Shown: piece by piece, positions 1 through 8,341 of the stretch
Layout of the letters: each line of letters begins with the position of its first letter
Numbering within the stretch: position 1 is the first letter of the stretch
NCBI RefSeq assembly: GCF_024704725.1
Contig: NZ_JALIQS010000001.1
Coordinates: forward strand, 744,001-808,000
Reading direction: 5' to 3'
DNA: 64,000 nucleotides
From: Shinella sp. CPCC 101442
GTDB taxonomy: Bacteria > Pseudomonadota > Alphaproteobacteria > Rhizobiales > Rhizobiaceae
The notes under the pieces: generated by a model
What the model was told of the DNA's origin: nothing
The model's input: the letters and a program-made list of their open reading frames with translations, nothing else
The model's database searches: none
Program-made: the position numbers and the translations under genes

Positions 1-26
1 CCATCCGCGCCGTTAGACGCGGATGG
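1..26 (-). repeat. Stem-loop downstream of the binding-protein gene
   Basis: Perfect 9-bp inverted repeat (CCATCCGCG at 1-9, CGCGGATGG at 18-26) with an 8-nt loop, 15 bp beyond the stop codon of the minus-strand binding-protein gene. The window edge hides any U-tract, so it may be a terminator or an mRNA-stabilising hairpin before the next transporter gene. Confidence 0.6.
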
Positions 27-41
27 TATTCGCTCGGGAGA

Positions 42-1070
42 TTACTCCTCGATACCCTTGGTGCCGCGGCGCTTCAGGTACTTGTCCCAGTAGAAGTCGT
101 CGGCGTTTTCAGCGGTCACGATGGACAGGCCGTTGTCGACGACCGGAATGCTCATCGGGTTGAAACCCGAGCGCTTGGCGTCGTTCATCGGGTCGATGAG
201 TTCCGGGTGCTTGGCGAGCCACAGCAGCATGAAGCCCATGTAACCCTGCATGCCCTGGTTCGGGTTGATCGAACCGAAGACTTCGCCGGCCTTGATCATG
301 TCGAGGATATTGGCGTTGACGTCGGCGCACATGACGAGGACCTTGCCGCCGGCTTCCTTGTTGGCCTGTGCCGCGCCGATCGCCGAGTTGGCTTCCGGCA
401 TGAAGACCGCGCCGAGGTTCGGATTGGCCTGAATGAGGCTCGACAGGCCCTGATAGGCCTTGGTCGGATCCTGGTTGGAGGCCGCGCGGCCGACCAGCTT
501 CATGTCCGGCCACTTCTCTTCCATGCGGGCGATGAAGGCCGTGATGCGCTTGTCGTGATTGTCCTGGCCCGGATTTTCCAGGACCGCATATTCGCCCTTG
601 CCGCCCATCTTCTCGGCGATCGCGTCGGCTGCATAGGAGCCTTCGCGGTTGTTGTCCGAGGTGATGAAGGAAACGCGCTTGGACAGCGGCGAGTCGGCGG
701 CAAACGTCACGACGGCCGTGCCCTGGTCGATGGCGCGGTTGATCGGCTCGATGAACGGGTCGGAGTTCATCGGATGAACGAGAATACCGGCCGGGTTCTG
801 TGCGAGCGCCTGGTCGAAGGTGGCGATCTGCTTGTTGACGTCATATTCCGGCGTGCCGGTATATTCCGTCTCGCAGCCGAGCTGCTGGCCGGCCTGCTTG
901 AACATCTCATAGACCGGGAACCAGTATTCGACGCCCGATACCATGACGTTCATGACGTATTTTTCGCCCGGCTTGCAGCGGAACGGATTTTCCGTTTCAG
1001 CCGCGGCAGCGCCGGCAAAAAGCGTGGTCGCAAGGACCGCCATGGCGGTCGTCGTGAAAAAAGTGCGCAA
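42..1070 (-). CDS. Sugar-type ABC transporter periplasmic substrate-binding protein
   Basis: Predicted 342-aa periplasmic binding protein of the Peripla_BP_4 (ribose/sugar-type) family, which delivers a sugar or related solute to an ABC importer. The N-terminus is a signal peptide: a short basic start, a hydrophobic stretch and an AAAAE cleavage region near residue 25. The mature protein has the two-lobed type I pattern, including the VLENPGQDNHDKR stretch. I chose the TTG start at 1070 because GAGGAGG lies 4 nt upstream. An upstream ATG at 1103 would add 11 residues and place the ribosome-binding site inside the gene. Permease and ATPase genes are not visible and probably lie beyond the left edge. 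The ligand cannot be told from sequence. Confidence 0.85.
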   Translation of the reverse strand: MRTFFTTTAMAVLATTLFAGAAAAETENPFRCKPGEKYVMNVMVSGVEYWFPVYEMFKQAGQQLGCETEYTGTPEYDVNKQIATFDQALAQNPAGILVHPMNSDPFIEPINRAIDQGTAVVTFAADSPLSKRVSFITSDNNREGSYAADAIAEKMGGKGEYAVLENPGQDNHDKRITAFIARMEEKWPDMKLVGRAASNQDPTKAYQGLSSLIQANPNLGAVFMPEANSAIGAAQANKEAGGKVLVMCADVNANILDMIKAGEVFGSINPNQGMQGYMGFMLLWLAKHPELIDPMNDAKRSGFNPMSIPVVDNGLSIVTAENADDFYWDKYLKRRGTKGIEE

Positions 1071-1201
1071 GTGTCCTCCTCGGGGCGCAAAAGCCCCTCC
1101 CAAAAAGCCCGTGGGCGTCGGTTTCGACGCCGCTGATCTCAGTGAAGACCGGCTTCCTCCTCGAAGTCCGGTATGAGCAGCTAACCGTATTGCACATTAC
1201 G

Positions 1202-1207
1202 TGTCAA
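1202..1207 (-). promoter_or_regulatory. TTGACA -35-like hexamer upstream of the binding-protein gene
   Basis: The minus strand reads TTGACA at 1207-1202, about 130 bp upstream of the TTG start codon. No convincing -10 element was found at 17 bp, so only the hexamer is reported. It lies next to the palindromic operator at 1221-1236. Confidence 0.3.
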
Positions 1208-1220
1208 TATAATTCACACA

Positions 1221-1236
1221 ATGAAATATATTTCAT
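1221..1236. promoter_or_regulatory. Palindromic operator candidate ATGAAATATATTTCAT
   Basis: Perfect 16-bp palindrome upstream of the sugar-type binding-protein gene. A close copy, TGAAATATCTTTCA, lies at 1266-1279, so the centres are 44 bp apart, about four helical turns. This suggests cooperative binding of a dimeric regulator. The regulator is not identified. Confidence 0.5.
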
Positions 1237-1265
1237 GTTATCGAACTGAAATCAAGGCCGAGCGC

Positions 1266-1279
1266 TGAAATATCTTTCA
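1266..1279. promoter_or_regulatory. Second, near-palindromic copy TGAAATATCTTTCA
   Basis: Differs from the 14-bp core of the palindrome at 1222-1235 by one base. Same orientation and promoter region, 44 bp away. Probably the second binding site of the same regulator. Confidence 0.45.
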
Positions 1280-1527
1280 CACAAGCGATAGCAGACGCCA
1301 AGTCCAACGTCGTCCTGCGGTCGTCAGATAAGCCTGCGTGGGGTGATGCCGGTATCGGAGATCGCAGGAGCAAAGGGCGAGAGCAACAAAGGGGATGGGA
1401 CAGGCCCGCGAAAGGCGCTCACAGGCCGCCAGACGCAGGCACGCCCCTTGCCTGAGCCCCTTTCCTCGTCGAGAAACAAAAACGCGCCAGCGAGCCTCTG
1501 AGCGCCCGAAAGCCGCCATGCGTAGAT
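1280..1527. other. Gene-free stretch with nothing recognised
   Basis: The gap between the binding-protein gene and the dehydrogenase gene runs from 1071 to 1564. Its left part holds the promoter and operator elements and its right end holds a terminator. In this middle part I see no gene, repeat or RNA I can support. A 94-codon open frame on the minus strand (1277-1561) has no family resemblance and runs through the terminator. Confidence 0.6.
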
Positions 1528-1553
1528 AAAAAAAGAGGGGCCTTCCGCCCCTC
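1528..1553 (-). terminator. Rho-independent terminator after the sarcosine-dehydrogenase-like gene
   Basis: On the minus strand, GAGGGGC and GCCCCTC form a perfect 7-bp stem around a 5-nt loop, followed by seven T. It begins 12 bp past the stop codon of the minus-strand dehydrogenase gene. Confidence 0.85.
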
Positions 1554-1564
1554 CTTCCCATGTT

Positions 1565-4006
1565 TCAGGCCTTCACCCGCGCAGTTGCCGGGTCGTAGAG
1601 CGGCTCCAGATGAATTTTCGCCGGCGTGCGCTCCATCGCGACGACGAGTTCATAGTCGCCGTCACCAAGGAAGTTGTCGTCGATGCCTTCGGCGCGGCGC
1701 ACATAGCCGTAGCCGATGTTTTTACCGAGCGTGTAGCCGTAGCCGCCACTGGTAAGGTAGCCGACGGGCTCCCCATTGCGCAGGATCGTCTCGCGGCCGA
1801 CGAGCACGATATCGGGATTATCGACCGTGAAGCCGGCAAAGGCCTTTTTGCGCGGCTCGCCCTGCACGCCTTCCAGCGCCCGGCGGCCGAGGAAGTCGGT
1901 ATTCTTGCGCAGCTTCACCGCCCAGCCGAGACCGGCATCGAAGGGCGTATCGTTTGGCGTGATATCCGAGCCCCAGGCGCGATAGCCCTTCTCGAGGCGT
2001 AGCGATTCCAGCGCGCGGTAGCCGACAGGGCGGATATCGAAAGGCGCGCCCGCCGTCATCAGCGCATCGAAGACCGATCCGATCGCAGCGATCGGCACAT
2101 GCAGCTCCCAGCCGAGTTCGCCGACATAGGTGACGCGCAGCGCGCGGACATTATGGCCGGCAATGTCGATTTCCCGCACATGGCCGAAGGGGAAAGCGGC
2201 ATTGGAGACATCCGCATCCGTGACGGCGGCGAGCACGCCGCGCGCCTTAGGGCCCATCAGCGAGAGCGTGCCGAAATCCTCGGTGACGTCGCGCAAGGAT
2301 ACGTCGAGACCGGCCGGAATATGGTCCGCAATCCAGCCGAGATCATGGGTGCGGAAGCCGGTGCCCGTGACGATGTAGAATTTCTCCTCCGAAAGGCGCG
2401 CCACCGTCAGGTCCGCCTCGATGCCGCCCCGGGTGTTGAGGAGCTGCGTGTAGGTCAGGCGCCCGGCCGACTTGCCGACATCGTTGGCGCAGATCCAGTC
2501 GAGCGCCTTCAGTGCATCCGGCCCCGTCATCTCGTATTTGGCGAAAGACGACTGGTCGAAGATGCCGACGGCCTCGCGCACATGGCGGTGTTCGTCGCCC
2601 ACGGCGGCAAACCAGTTCTGCCGTCCCATGGAGTAGATATCCTTCGGCTCCGTTCCCTCGGGCGCAAACCAGTTCGGCCGCTCCCAGCCGAGTTTAGAGC
2701 CGAACACCGCGCCATGCGCCTTCAGGCGCTCATAGAGCGGCGAGACGACGCGCGGGCGGCCGCTCTCGTATTCCTCGTGCGGAAAACCGATCGTGTAATG
2801 CTTGCCATAGGCCTCCAACGTGCGGTCGAGCACCCACTGGCGGTCGCGGTGCATGCCGGCAAAGCGGCGGATATCCACCACCCAGAGATCGAGCGGCGCC
2901 TCTCCGTCGACGACCCATTGCGCCAGCACCCAGCCCGCCCCTCCCCCGGAAGCAATACCAAAGGCATTGAAGCCGGCGCCGACGAACATGTTCCTGCATT
3001 CCGGTGCCACGCCGAGGATGAAATTGCCGTCGGGCGTAAAACTCTCGGGACCGTTGATCATCTGTTTGACGCCAACGTTTTCGAGCGCCGGCACGCGGGC
3101 GATCGCCTCGCCCATATGCTGCTCGAAATGGTCGAAATCGTCGTCGAACAGGCGGAAGGCCCATTCGTCCGGCACATCGCCGGTCGTCCACGGCTGCGGG
3201 TTGGGCTCGTAGCCGCCCATGACGAGCCCGCCGACCTCCTCCTTGAAGTAGGTTCGCCGATCGGGATCGCGGATGGTTGGCGCGTCGGTCGAAAGGCCGG
3301 GCACCTTTTCCGTGATGATATACTGGTGTTTGACCGGCTGCAGCGGCACGTTGATGCCGGCCATCGCGCCCACCTGCCGCGCCCACTGGCCGGCGCAGTT
3401 GACGACCTTCTCGCAAGCGATATCGCCGTGCGTGGTGCGCACACCGCGGATGCGGCCGTCCTCCATGTCGAAGCCCGTGACGCGCACGTTCTCGACGATC
3501 TTCGCGCCATGCATGCGGGCACCCTTGGCGAGCGACTGAGTGATGTCGGAGGGGCTCGCCTGCCCGTCCGTCGGCAGCCAGCTGGCGCCGACGAGATCGC
3601 CGACCTCCATCAGTGGCCACATCGCCTTGACCTCCTGCGGCGTCAGCAGGTGCATGTCCATGCCGAAGCTCTTGGCGGTCGTGGCGAGGCGGCGGAACTC
3701 GGTCCAGCGGTCCTGGTTGGTGGCAAGGCGCAGGCAGCCGCTCATCTTCCAGCCAGTGGCAAGGCCGGTTTCCGCCTCGAGGCCCTTGTAGAGATCGACG
3801 GAGTATTTCAGCACGCGGGTAATGGAGGCCGAGGAACGCAGCTGCCCGACCAGGCCTGCCGCATGCCAGGTGGAGCCCGACGTCAGCGTACCCTGCTCCA
3901 GCAAGACCACGTCCGCCTTGTGGTCGCGCGCCAGGTGATAGGCCGTCGAGCAGCCGATGATGCCGCCGCCGATGACAACGATCTCGGCATGGGATGGCAG
4001 GGTCAT
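1565..4006 (-). CDS. Dimethylglycine/sarcosine dehydrogenase-like FAD oxidoreductase with GcvT domain
   Basis: Predicted 813-aa two-module flavoenzyme. The N-terminal half is a DAO-type FAD domain with the dinucleotide-binding GGGIIG at residues 13-18. The C-terminal half is an aminomethyltransferase (GcvT-like) domain, the tetrahydrofolate module of dimethylglycine and sarcosine dehydrogenases. Such enzymes remove N-methyl groups oxidatively and pass the one-carbon unit to folate. The length fits the family. The ATG at 4006 overlaps the upstream kinase-like gene's stop codon as ATGA, so the two are translationally coupled. A terminator follows at 1528-1553. Which N-methyl amine is used (dimethylglycine, sarcosine or a related compound) cannot be decided. 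Confidence 0.85.
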   Translation of the reverse strand: MTLPSHAEIVVIGGGIIGCSTAYHLARDHKADVVLLEQGTLTSGSTWHAAGLVGQLRSSASITRVLKYSVDLYKGLEAETGLATGWKMSGCLRLATNQDRWTEFRRLATTAKSFGMDMHLLTPQEVKAMWPLMEVGDLVGASWLPTDGQASPSDITQSLAKGARMHGAKIVENVRVTGFDMEDGRIRGVRTTHGDIACEKVVNCAGQWARQVGAMAGINVPLQPVKHQYIITEKVPGLSTDAPTIRDPDRRTYFKEEVGGLVMGGYEPNPQPWTTGDVPDEWAFRLFDDDFDHFEQHMGEAIARVPALENVGVKQMINGPESFTPDGNFILGVAPECRNMFVGAGFNAFGIASGGGAGWVLAQWVVDGEAPLDLWVVDIRRFAGMHRDRQWVLDRTLEAYGKHYTIGFPHEEYESGRPRVVSPLYERLKAHGAVFGSKLGWERPNWFAPEGTEPKDIYSMGRQNWFAAVGDEHRHVREAVGIFDQSSFAKYEMTGPDALKALDWICANDVGKSAGRLTYTQLLNTRGGIEADLTVARLSEEKFYIVTGTGFRTHDLGWIADHIPAGLDVSLRDVTEDFGTLSLMGPKARGVLAAVTDADVSNAAFPFGHVREIDIAGHNVRALRVTYVGELGWELHVPIAAIGSVFDALMTAGAPFDIRPVGYRALESLRLEKGYRAWGSDITPNDTPFDAGLGWAVKLRKNTDFLGRRALEGVQGEPRKKAFAGFTVDNPDIVLVGRETILRNGEPVGYLTSGGYGYTLGKNIGYGYVRRAEGIDDNFLGDGDYELVVAMERTPAKIHLEPLYDPATARVKA

Positions 4007-4914
4007 GTGTGTGGTTTCCCGTATTGCGATCTGTAGTGGTCGAGCGCCTTGTCGAGGCGGGCGAGATTGTCCGAGGTGTAGCCGACATAGTCGGCGCCGG
4101 GCGCGGTGAGATGCAGCTCCGAGACCATGCTCCACATCGCCTCGCGCAGCAGCGAAGCGCATTGCATGGCGGCATGCGAGCGGCGGATTGCCGGATCCGT
4201 GGCGCTCCCGAAATAGGCGTCCAGAAAATCCTCCGCCTCTTCAGGCGAAAGCCCCGCATTGGAGGTCGCGCCGGCCAGATCGAACATGGCGGTGGAAAAG
4301 CCGGCATATTCGAAATCGATCAGCCAGAGCCGCTCGCCGTCGTCGAGAATGTTAGCCGGCAAAAGATCGTTGTGACCGAAGACGATGGGCAGCGCAGCCT
4401 GCGCGGCCTCCAGCTCGTCCGCCAGCGCGAGGTAGCCAGGCAGATGCGGCGCCATGCGGCTATTGCCGGCCTTCAGCGTGCGAGCGTAGTCACGCACCAC
4501 ATGAAAGGGCCAGAAGAGGAAGGCGGCGCCGCTGATTTCCTTCGGCATCTGCGTGTGGAAACGGTGAAGCAGATCGGCAACGCGCCGCCGTTCCGCGACG
4601 ACCTCCCCTGCCCCATAGGTTTTCGCCCCGAGATAGGCGGACACCATGATGCCGGGCTCGGCATAGCGCACCTCCGGCCCGAATCCGGCCGCATGCGCCG
4701 CCCGCGCCGTCATCAATTCGCGATCGCGAAACACGTGGTGGAACGGGTAGTCCTTGCCGAAGCGCACGACATGGCGCCCGGCGCCATCGCTGACGACGTA
4801 GCTCTCGTTGCTGATGCCGCCCTTCAGCGGCGCAATCCCGATCCGGCCGTGCCAGCAGGGCATCGCACGAATGCGATCCTCCACGGCGCGGCTGAGCTCG
4901 ACGTGTCCGTCCAT
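4003..4914 (-). CDS. Choline-kinase/APH-type phosphotransferase
   Basis: Predicted 303-aa cytoplasmic kinase-fold phosphotransferase of the choline/ethanolamine kinase and aminoglycoside phosphotransferase (APH) superfamily. The catalytic HxDxxxxN motif is seen as HNDLLPAN at residues 181-188, and the metal-binding DFE at 200-202. A glycine-rich KGGISNESY lies near residue 31. I chose the ATG at 4914 because GGGGAGAG sits just upstream. A longer reading to 5034 adds 40 unconvincing residues. It is coupled by ATGA overlap to the dehydrogenase gene, which suggests both act on one methylated-amine or choline-like substrate. A resistance role seems less likely in this context. Confidence 0.75.
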   Translation of the reverse strand: MDGHVELSRAVEDRIRAMPCWHGRIGIAPLKGGISNESYVVSDGAGRHVVRFGKDYPFHHVFRDRELMTARAAHAAGFGPEVRYAEPGIMVSAYLGAKTYGAGEVVAERRRVADLLHRFHTQMPKEISGAAFLFWPFHVVRDYARTLKAGNSRMAPHLPGYLALADELEAAQAALPIVFGHNDLLPANILDDGERLWLIDFEYAGFSTAMFDLAGATSNAGLSPEEAEDFLDAYFGSATDPAIRRSHAAMQCASLLREAMWSMVSELHLTAPGADYVGYTSDNLARLDKALDHYRSQYGKPHT

Positions 4915-5005
4915 CAACGCTCTCCCCAAGCGGCCGCGCGGATGTACCGCGTGCCTTGCCGGAGCGCCGTTCCCTATTGGTCTTGTTGGTCGCCCCGCGT
5001 CGACA

Positions 5006-5034
5006 ATCTCATGCAGGATGAAAGCGGGTGTCAA
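5006..5034 (-). promoter_or_regulatory. Candidate promoter of the kinase-dehydrogenase operon
   Basis: The minus strand has TTGACA at 5034-5029 and, after a 17-bp spacer, TGAGAT at 5011-5006. The -35 is perfect and the -10 weak. It lies about 90 bp upstream of the phosphotransferase start, in the gap shared with the divergent DeoR gene. Confidence 0.4.
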
Positions 5035-5140
5035 TCCTCAAATGTGGCTTTTTCTGTTTTTGTGACCGATTTTGCGGCTTTCTTGCCAGATGGCTTCGAG
5101 AAGATTATGAAGGGAACAACGTCGCCGCGGACCAAAAGAC

Positions 5141-5902
5141 ATGAACCATTCCAAGCGCCATAACGACATCCTCCGGCTTCTCCAGCAGGACGGCACGGTG
5201 ACGATCGCCGATCTCGCCAAAAAACTCGACGTTTCGCTCGAAACCGTGCGGCGGGACATCAAACCGCTGACGACAAACGGCGCAGTGGTGAAGATGCACG
5301 GCGCCGTGGCGCTGCCCTCCATACTCGGTGAAGCACCATTCGAAAAACGCATGCGCGAAAATAGCGATGCGAAGAAGGCGATCGCCATCGCGGTCGCCGC
5401 GACGATCCGCGACGGCGATTCAATCATGCTCGATACGGGAACCACGACGAGTTATCTCGCCCGCGAGCTGCTCGGCCACAGGCGACTGACGGTCGTGACC
5501 AATTCCTCCGACATCGCCCGCACGCTTTCGACGGTCAACGACAATCGCGTCTATATGGCGGGCGGCGAGTTGCGCAGCGACAATGGCGCGGCCTTCGGCA
5601 TTTCGGCCATCGAGTTCATCAGCCATTTCACAGTCGGCCACGCCGTCATATCGACGGGCGCGATCGACGCCACGATCGGCATCATGGACTATGATCTGGA
5701 GGAAGCCGAATTCGCCCGCGCCGTGGTGGCGCAGGGCCGCCGCGCCGTCGTTATTACCGACCATACGAAGTTCGGCCGGCAGGGCCTGGTGCGCGTCTGC
5801 GACTTTGCAGCCCTCACCGACCTCTTCACCGACAAGGCCCCGCCGCGCGATGTCGCAACGGCCCTCAAGACCGCCGGCGTGACCATTACCCTCACCCACT
5901 AA
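5141..5902 (+). CDS. DeoR-family transcriptional regulator
   Basis: Predicted 253-aa regulator. The N-terminal DeoR helix-turn-helix covers about residues 1-57, with the family's SLETVRRDI recognition helix. The remainder is the DeoR C-terminal sugar-phosphate sensor domain, with the conserved DTGTT (about 103) and a late ITDHTKFG segment. DeoR proteins usually repress catabolic operons until a phosphorylated intermediate appears. That fits its place divergent from a phosphotransferase-dehydrogenase operon, which it probably controls. The ribosome-binding site upstream of 5141 is weak. A bidirectional terminator follows. Confidence 0.9.
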   Translation: MNHSKRHNDILRLLQQDGTVTIADLAKKLDVSLETVRRDIKPLTTNGAVVKMHGAVALPSILGEAPFEKRMRENSDAKKAIAIAVAATIRDGDSIMLDTGTTTSYLARELLGHRRLTVVTNSSDIARTLSTVNDNRVYMAGGELRSDNGAAFGISAIEFISHFTVGHAVISTGAIDATIGIMDYDLEEAEFARAVVAQGRRAVVITDHTKFGRQGLVRVCDFAALTDLFTDKAPPRDVATALKTAGVTITLTH

Positions 5903-5919
5903 GTTGCCTGCAGTAAACT

Positions 5920-5949
5920 AAAAACCCGGCGATTGATTCGCCGGGTTTT
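5920..5949. terminator. Bidirectional terminator between the DeoR and TonB-receptor genes
   Basis: Perfect 12-bp inverted repeat (AAAACCCGGCGA at 5921-5932, TCGCCGGGTTTT at 5938-5949) with a 5-nt loop. A/T tails on both sides allow it to end both the plus-strand deoR-type gene and the minus-strand receptor gene. Confidence 0.9.
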
Positions 5950-5973
5950 GTCTTTCGGGACCGCTTCGATCTA

Positions 5974-8205
5974 TCAGAACGAGGTGCTTGCCTTGAGCAT
6001 GAACGTGCGGCCTGCGCCATAGCCGCAGCTCACTGCGCTTTGGCAGGACGCAACGTAACGCTTGTCGAACAGGTTCGACGCATTCAATGCCACCGACCAG
6101 TTATCCTTTTCGTAGCGGATGGCCGCGTCCACCAGCGTGGCGGACGGCACTCTCAACGTGTTGGCGTCATCTGCCCAGGACTTGCCCACATGGCGGACAC
6201 CGGCAGCGACGCTCAAGCCGCTGAGGGCGTCGTTCTGGAACGAGTAGTCAAGCCAGAAGGATGCGGTGAGGTCGGGAACCTGCACCGGGGTGTTACCGAC
6301 GAGTTCCGGCCGAAGGTCCTTGACGACCTTCATGTCGAGATAGGTAAAGGCGGCAATCGCCTTGAGACCTTCCGTCACATTCGCCTGGGCCGAGGCTTCG
6401 AACCCGCGAACATCCACTTCGCCGATAGCGTAGTATCGCGTCAGGAACCGCTTCCCGTCAAATTCAGACTTGACGACATTTTCCCGTGTTATGTCGAAAT
6501 AGGCAGCGGTGAAAATCGCGTCCATGAAGTCCGGCTGGTACTTCACGCCGGCTTCCCACTGCCTGCCCACATCCGGGTCTGGCAATCCATTGTCCGGATC
6601 GACAGACGTCGCCGGGTTGAAGGACGTCGAATAGCTTACATACGGCGTCAGGCCGTTGGAAAATTCGTAGGCCAGCGCCGTGCGCCAGGTGAACTTGCCG
6701 TTGTCGGTATCGGTGGAGCCAAGCGCCGCCGCTGTGCGGTCGTCGATCTTCGTGGAGACGAAGTCGTAGCGCCCGTTCAGCGTCGCGATCCAGCCGCCGC
6801 CGAACTTGATCTGGTCCTGTGCATAGATACCGACCTGGTCCCGCTTGAATTCGTTATCCGCATAGGGGTCGAAAAGTCCGGGCAGGACAACATTACCGTA
6901 AACGGGATTTTGCGGATCGATGTCCAGATCCCCCGGGACAAATCCGCCGGTCGCCTGAACCTGGTCGATGTTGTAATGGCGGTAGTCCAGGCCGACGAGC
7001 AGGCTATGCTGAAGGGCGCCGGTGGCGAATTCACCCTCGAGCTGGTTGTCGACCGTCAACAGACCGACATCGGTGTCGTGCGCGAACCGATAGCGGGCAA
7101 TCTTGGTCGGGTCGACCAAGGACGGACCGTTGGCATACAGCGCATCCTCGTGCAGCGAAACGTTCGCGTAACGAACGTTCTGACGGACCGTCCAGTTGTT
7201 GTCGAACGAGTGCTCAAACTCGTAGCCGATCATCGCCTGCTGGCGCTCGTAAGTATCGAAGTCCGGATCACCGTAGAAGAAATCACGCGGGATGCGCCCG
7301 AAATTCGGCGAGTCCACGACCGTCCCGACATAGGGCAGGAAACCGGTGCTCGTGTGCGTCAGGTCGATGTTCTGGTACGAACTGAGGATCGTCAGGCTGG
7401 TCGCATCATCCGGGCTCCAAGTCAGGCTCGGCGCGATCGTGCCGCGAAAATCCTTGGCGTGGTCCGTCTGCCAGCCGCCACCGGAAATCTTGCCGGTGAC
7501 GCGATAGCTCATGACATCGCTGCTGCCGAGCTTGTCGCTGAAATCAAGGCCGAGATAGCCATTGCCGAAGCTGTTGATGCCGGTTTCCACATAACGAAGC
7601 GGCTCTTCGGTCGGCCGCTTGCTGATCATATTGACGAAACCGCCGGGATTGCCGCTGCCGTAAAGTACGGAGCTGGGTCCTTTGATGACTTCGATGCGCT
7701 CAAGGAAGAAGGGATCGACGAGGAAAGTGCCGAAGCCGGTCTGGAAAAGCGAAAGCCCGTCGAGAAAAACGCCGGTCTGCTCGGCCTGGAAGCCACGGAT
7801 GAAGAACCAGTCCGTGTCAGCGTCGGTACCATAGGTAGATGTACTGACACCTGCGACGTAGCGCAGCGCCTCGTCTATCTTCTGCGGGCTCTGGTCGTCG
7901 ATCTGCTCACGACCGACGACGGTGACCGACTGGGGCACCTCGGTCAGCGCAGTGGTCGATTTCATGCCGCTCCGCGTTGATTTCGCAACGATCCCCCGCA
8001 CGGGCTCCACGCCCGTTTCTGCGGCACTCCCATTCGGATCGCCCTGTTCGACCCGGATCTCCTCAAGCCGGGTCGCACCATCGGCGTCCTGCGCAAAGGC
8101 CGAGGCCGATGCCAGCAAGGCAATTGCGGCCGTTCCGCAGGCCAAAGCCAGCCTCAGAGCATGCGTATTCTTCGTCGTCTTCATCATTGCGGGCACCCCA
8201 CTCAC
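5974..8205 (-). CDS. TonB-dependent siderophore receptor (FhuA-like)
   Basis: Predicted 743-aa outer-membrane beta-barrel receptor for a ferric siderophore. A signal peptide ends near ASAFAQ. A plug domain follows, with the family signature EVPQSVTVVGREQI, then FIRGF and IEVIKGPSSVLYGSG. The C-terminus ends in aromatic Phe, as in outer-membrane barrels. Length and motifs resemble hydroxamate (ferrichrome/ferrioxamine) receptors, but the ligand is not proven. The GTG at 8205 has GGAGAGGGG upstream. ATG codons at 8187 and 8184 are alternative starts that still leave a signal peptide. An AraC regulator lies just upstream on the same strand, and a TGA-N9-TCA iron-type box lies in the promoter gap. 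Confidence 0.9.
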   Translation of the reverse strand: MSGVPAMMKTTKNTHALRLALACGTAAIALLASASAFAQDADGATRLEEIRVEQGDPNGSAAETGVEPVRGIVAKSTRSGMKSTTALTEVPQSVTVVGREQIDDQSPQKIDEALRYVAGVSTSTYGTDADTDWFFIRGFQAEQTGVFLDGLSLFQTGFGTFLVDPFFLERIEVIKGPSSVLYGSGNPGGFVNMISKRPTEEPLRYVETGINSFGNGYLGLDFSDKLGSSDVMSYRVTGKISGGGWQTDHAKDFRGTIAPSLTWSPDDATSLTILSSYQNIDLTHTSTGFLPYVGTVVDSPNFGRIPRDFFYGDPDFDTYERQQAMIGYEFEHSFDNNWTVRQNVRYANVSLHEDALYANGPSLVDPTKIARYRFAHDTDVGLLTVDNQLEGEFATGALQHSLLVGLDYRHYNIDQVQATGGFVPGDLDIDPQNPVYGNVVLPGLFDPYADNEFKRDQVGIYAQDQIKFGGGWIATLNGRYDFVSTKIDDRTAAALGSTDTDNGKFTWRTALAYEFSNGLTPYVSYSTSFNPATSVDPDNGLPDPDVGRQWEAGVKYQPDFMDAIFTAAYFDITRENVVKSEFDGKRFLTRYYAIGEVDVRGFEASAQANVTEGLKAIAAFTYLDMKVVKDLRPELVGNTPVQVPDLTASFWLDYSFQNDALSGLSVAAGVRHVGKSWADDANTLRVPSATLVDAAIRYEKDNWSVALNASNLFDKRYVASCQSAVSCGYGAGRTFMLKASTSF

Positions 8206-8237
8206 GCCGTCCCCTCTCCGGGCCGGATACGATAAGA

Positions 8238-8252
8238 TGAGTGATTAACTCA
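8238..8252. promoter_or_regulatory. Iron-responsive operator candidate (TGA-N9-TCA)
   Basis: TGAGTGATTAACTCA fits the rhizobial iron-responsive operator consensus TGA-N9-TCA recognised by RirA. It lies 33 bp upstream of the siderophore receptor start codon, where binding would block expression under iron-replete conditions. Confidence 0.5.
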
Positions 8253-8341
8253 ATTTTAAGGACCAGGATTGTCACATTCCGCGAAAATAGAACGTTCTTG
8301 GGCAATTTTCCGGGCGGCGAAGATTCGCTCGCAACCAGAGA

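Noticed and set aside
1277-1561. 94-codon open frame on the minus strand
   Set aside because: No ribosome-binding site or family, and it overlaps the terminator at 1528-1553.
2099-4036. 645-codon open frame on the plus strand
   Set aside because: Antisense to the dehydrogenase gene; composition like other shadow frames.
6040-7980. 646-codon open frame on the plus strand
   Set aside because: Antisense to the TonB-dependent receptor, whose motifs are clear.
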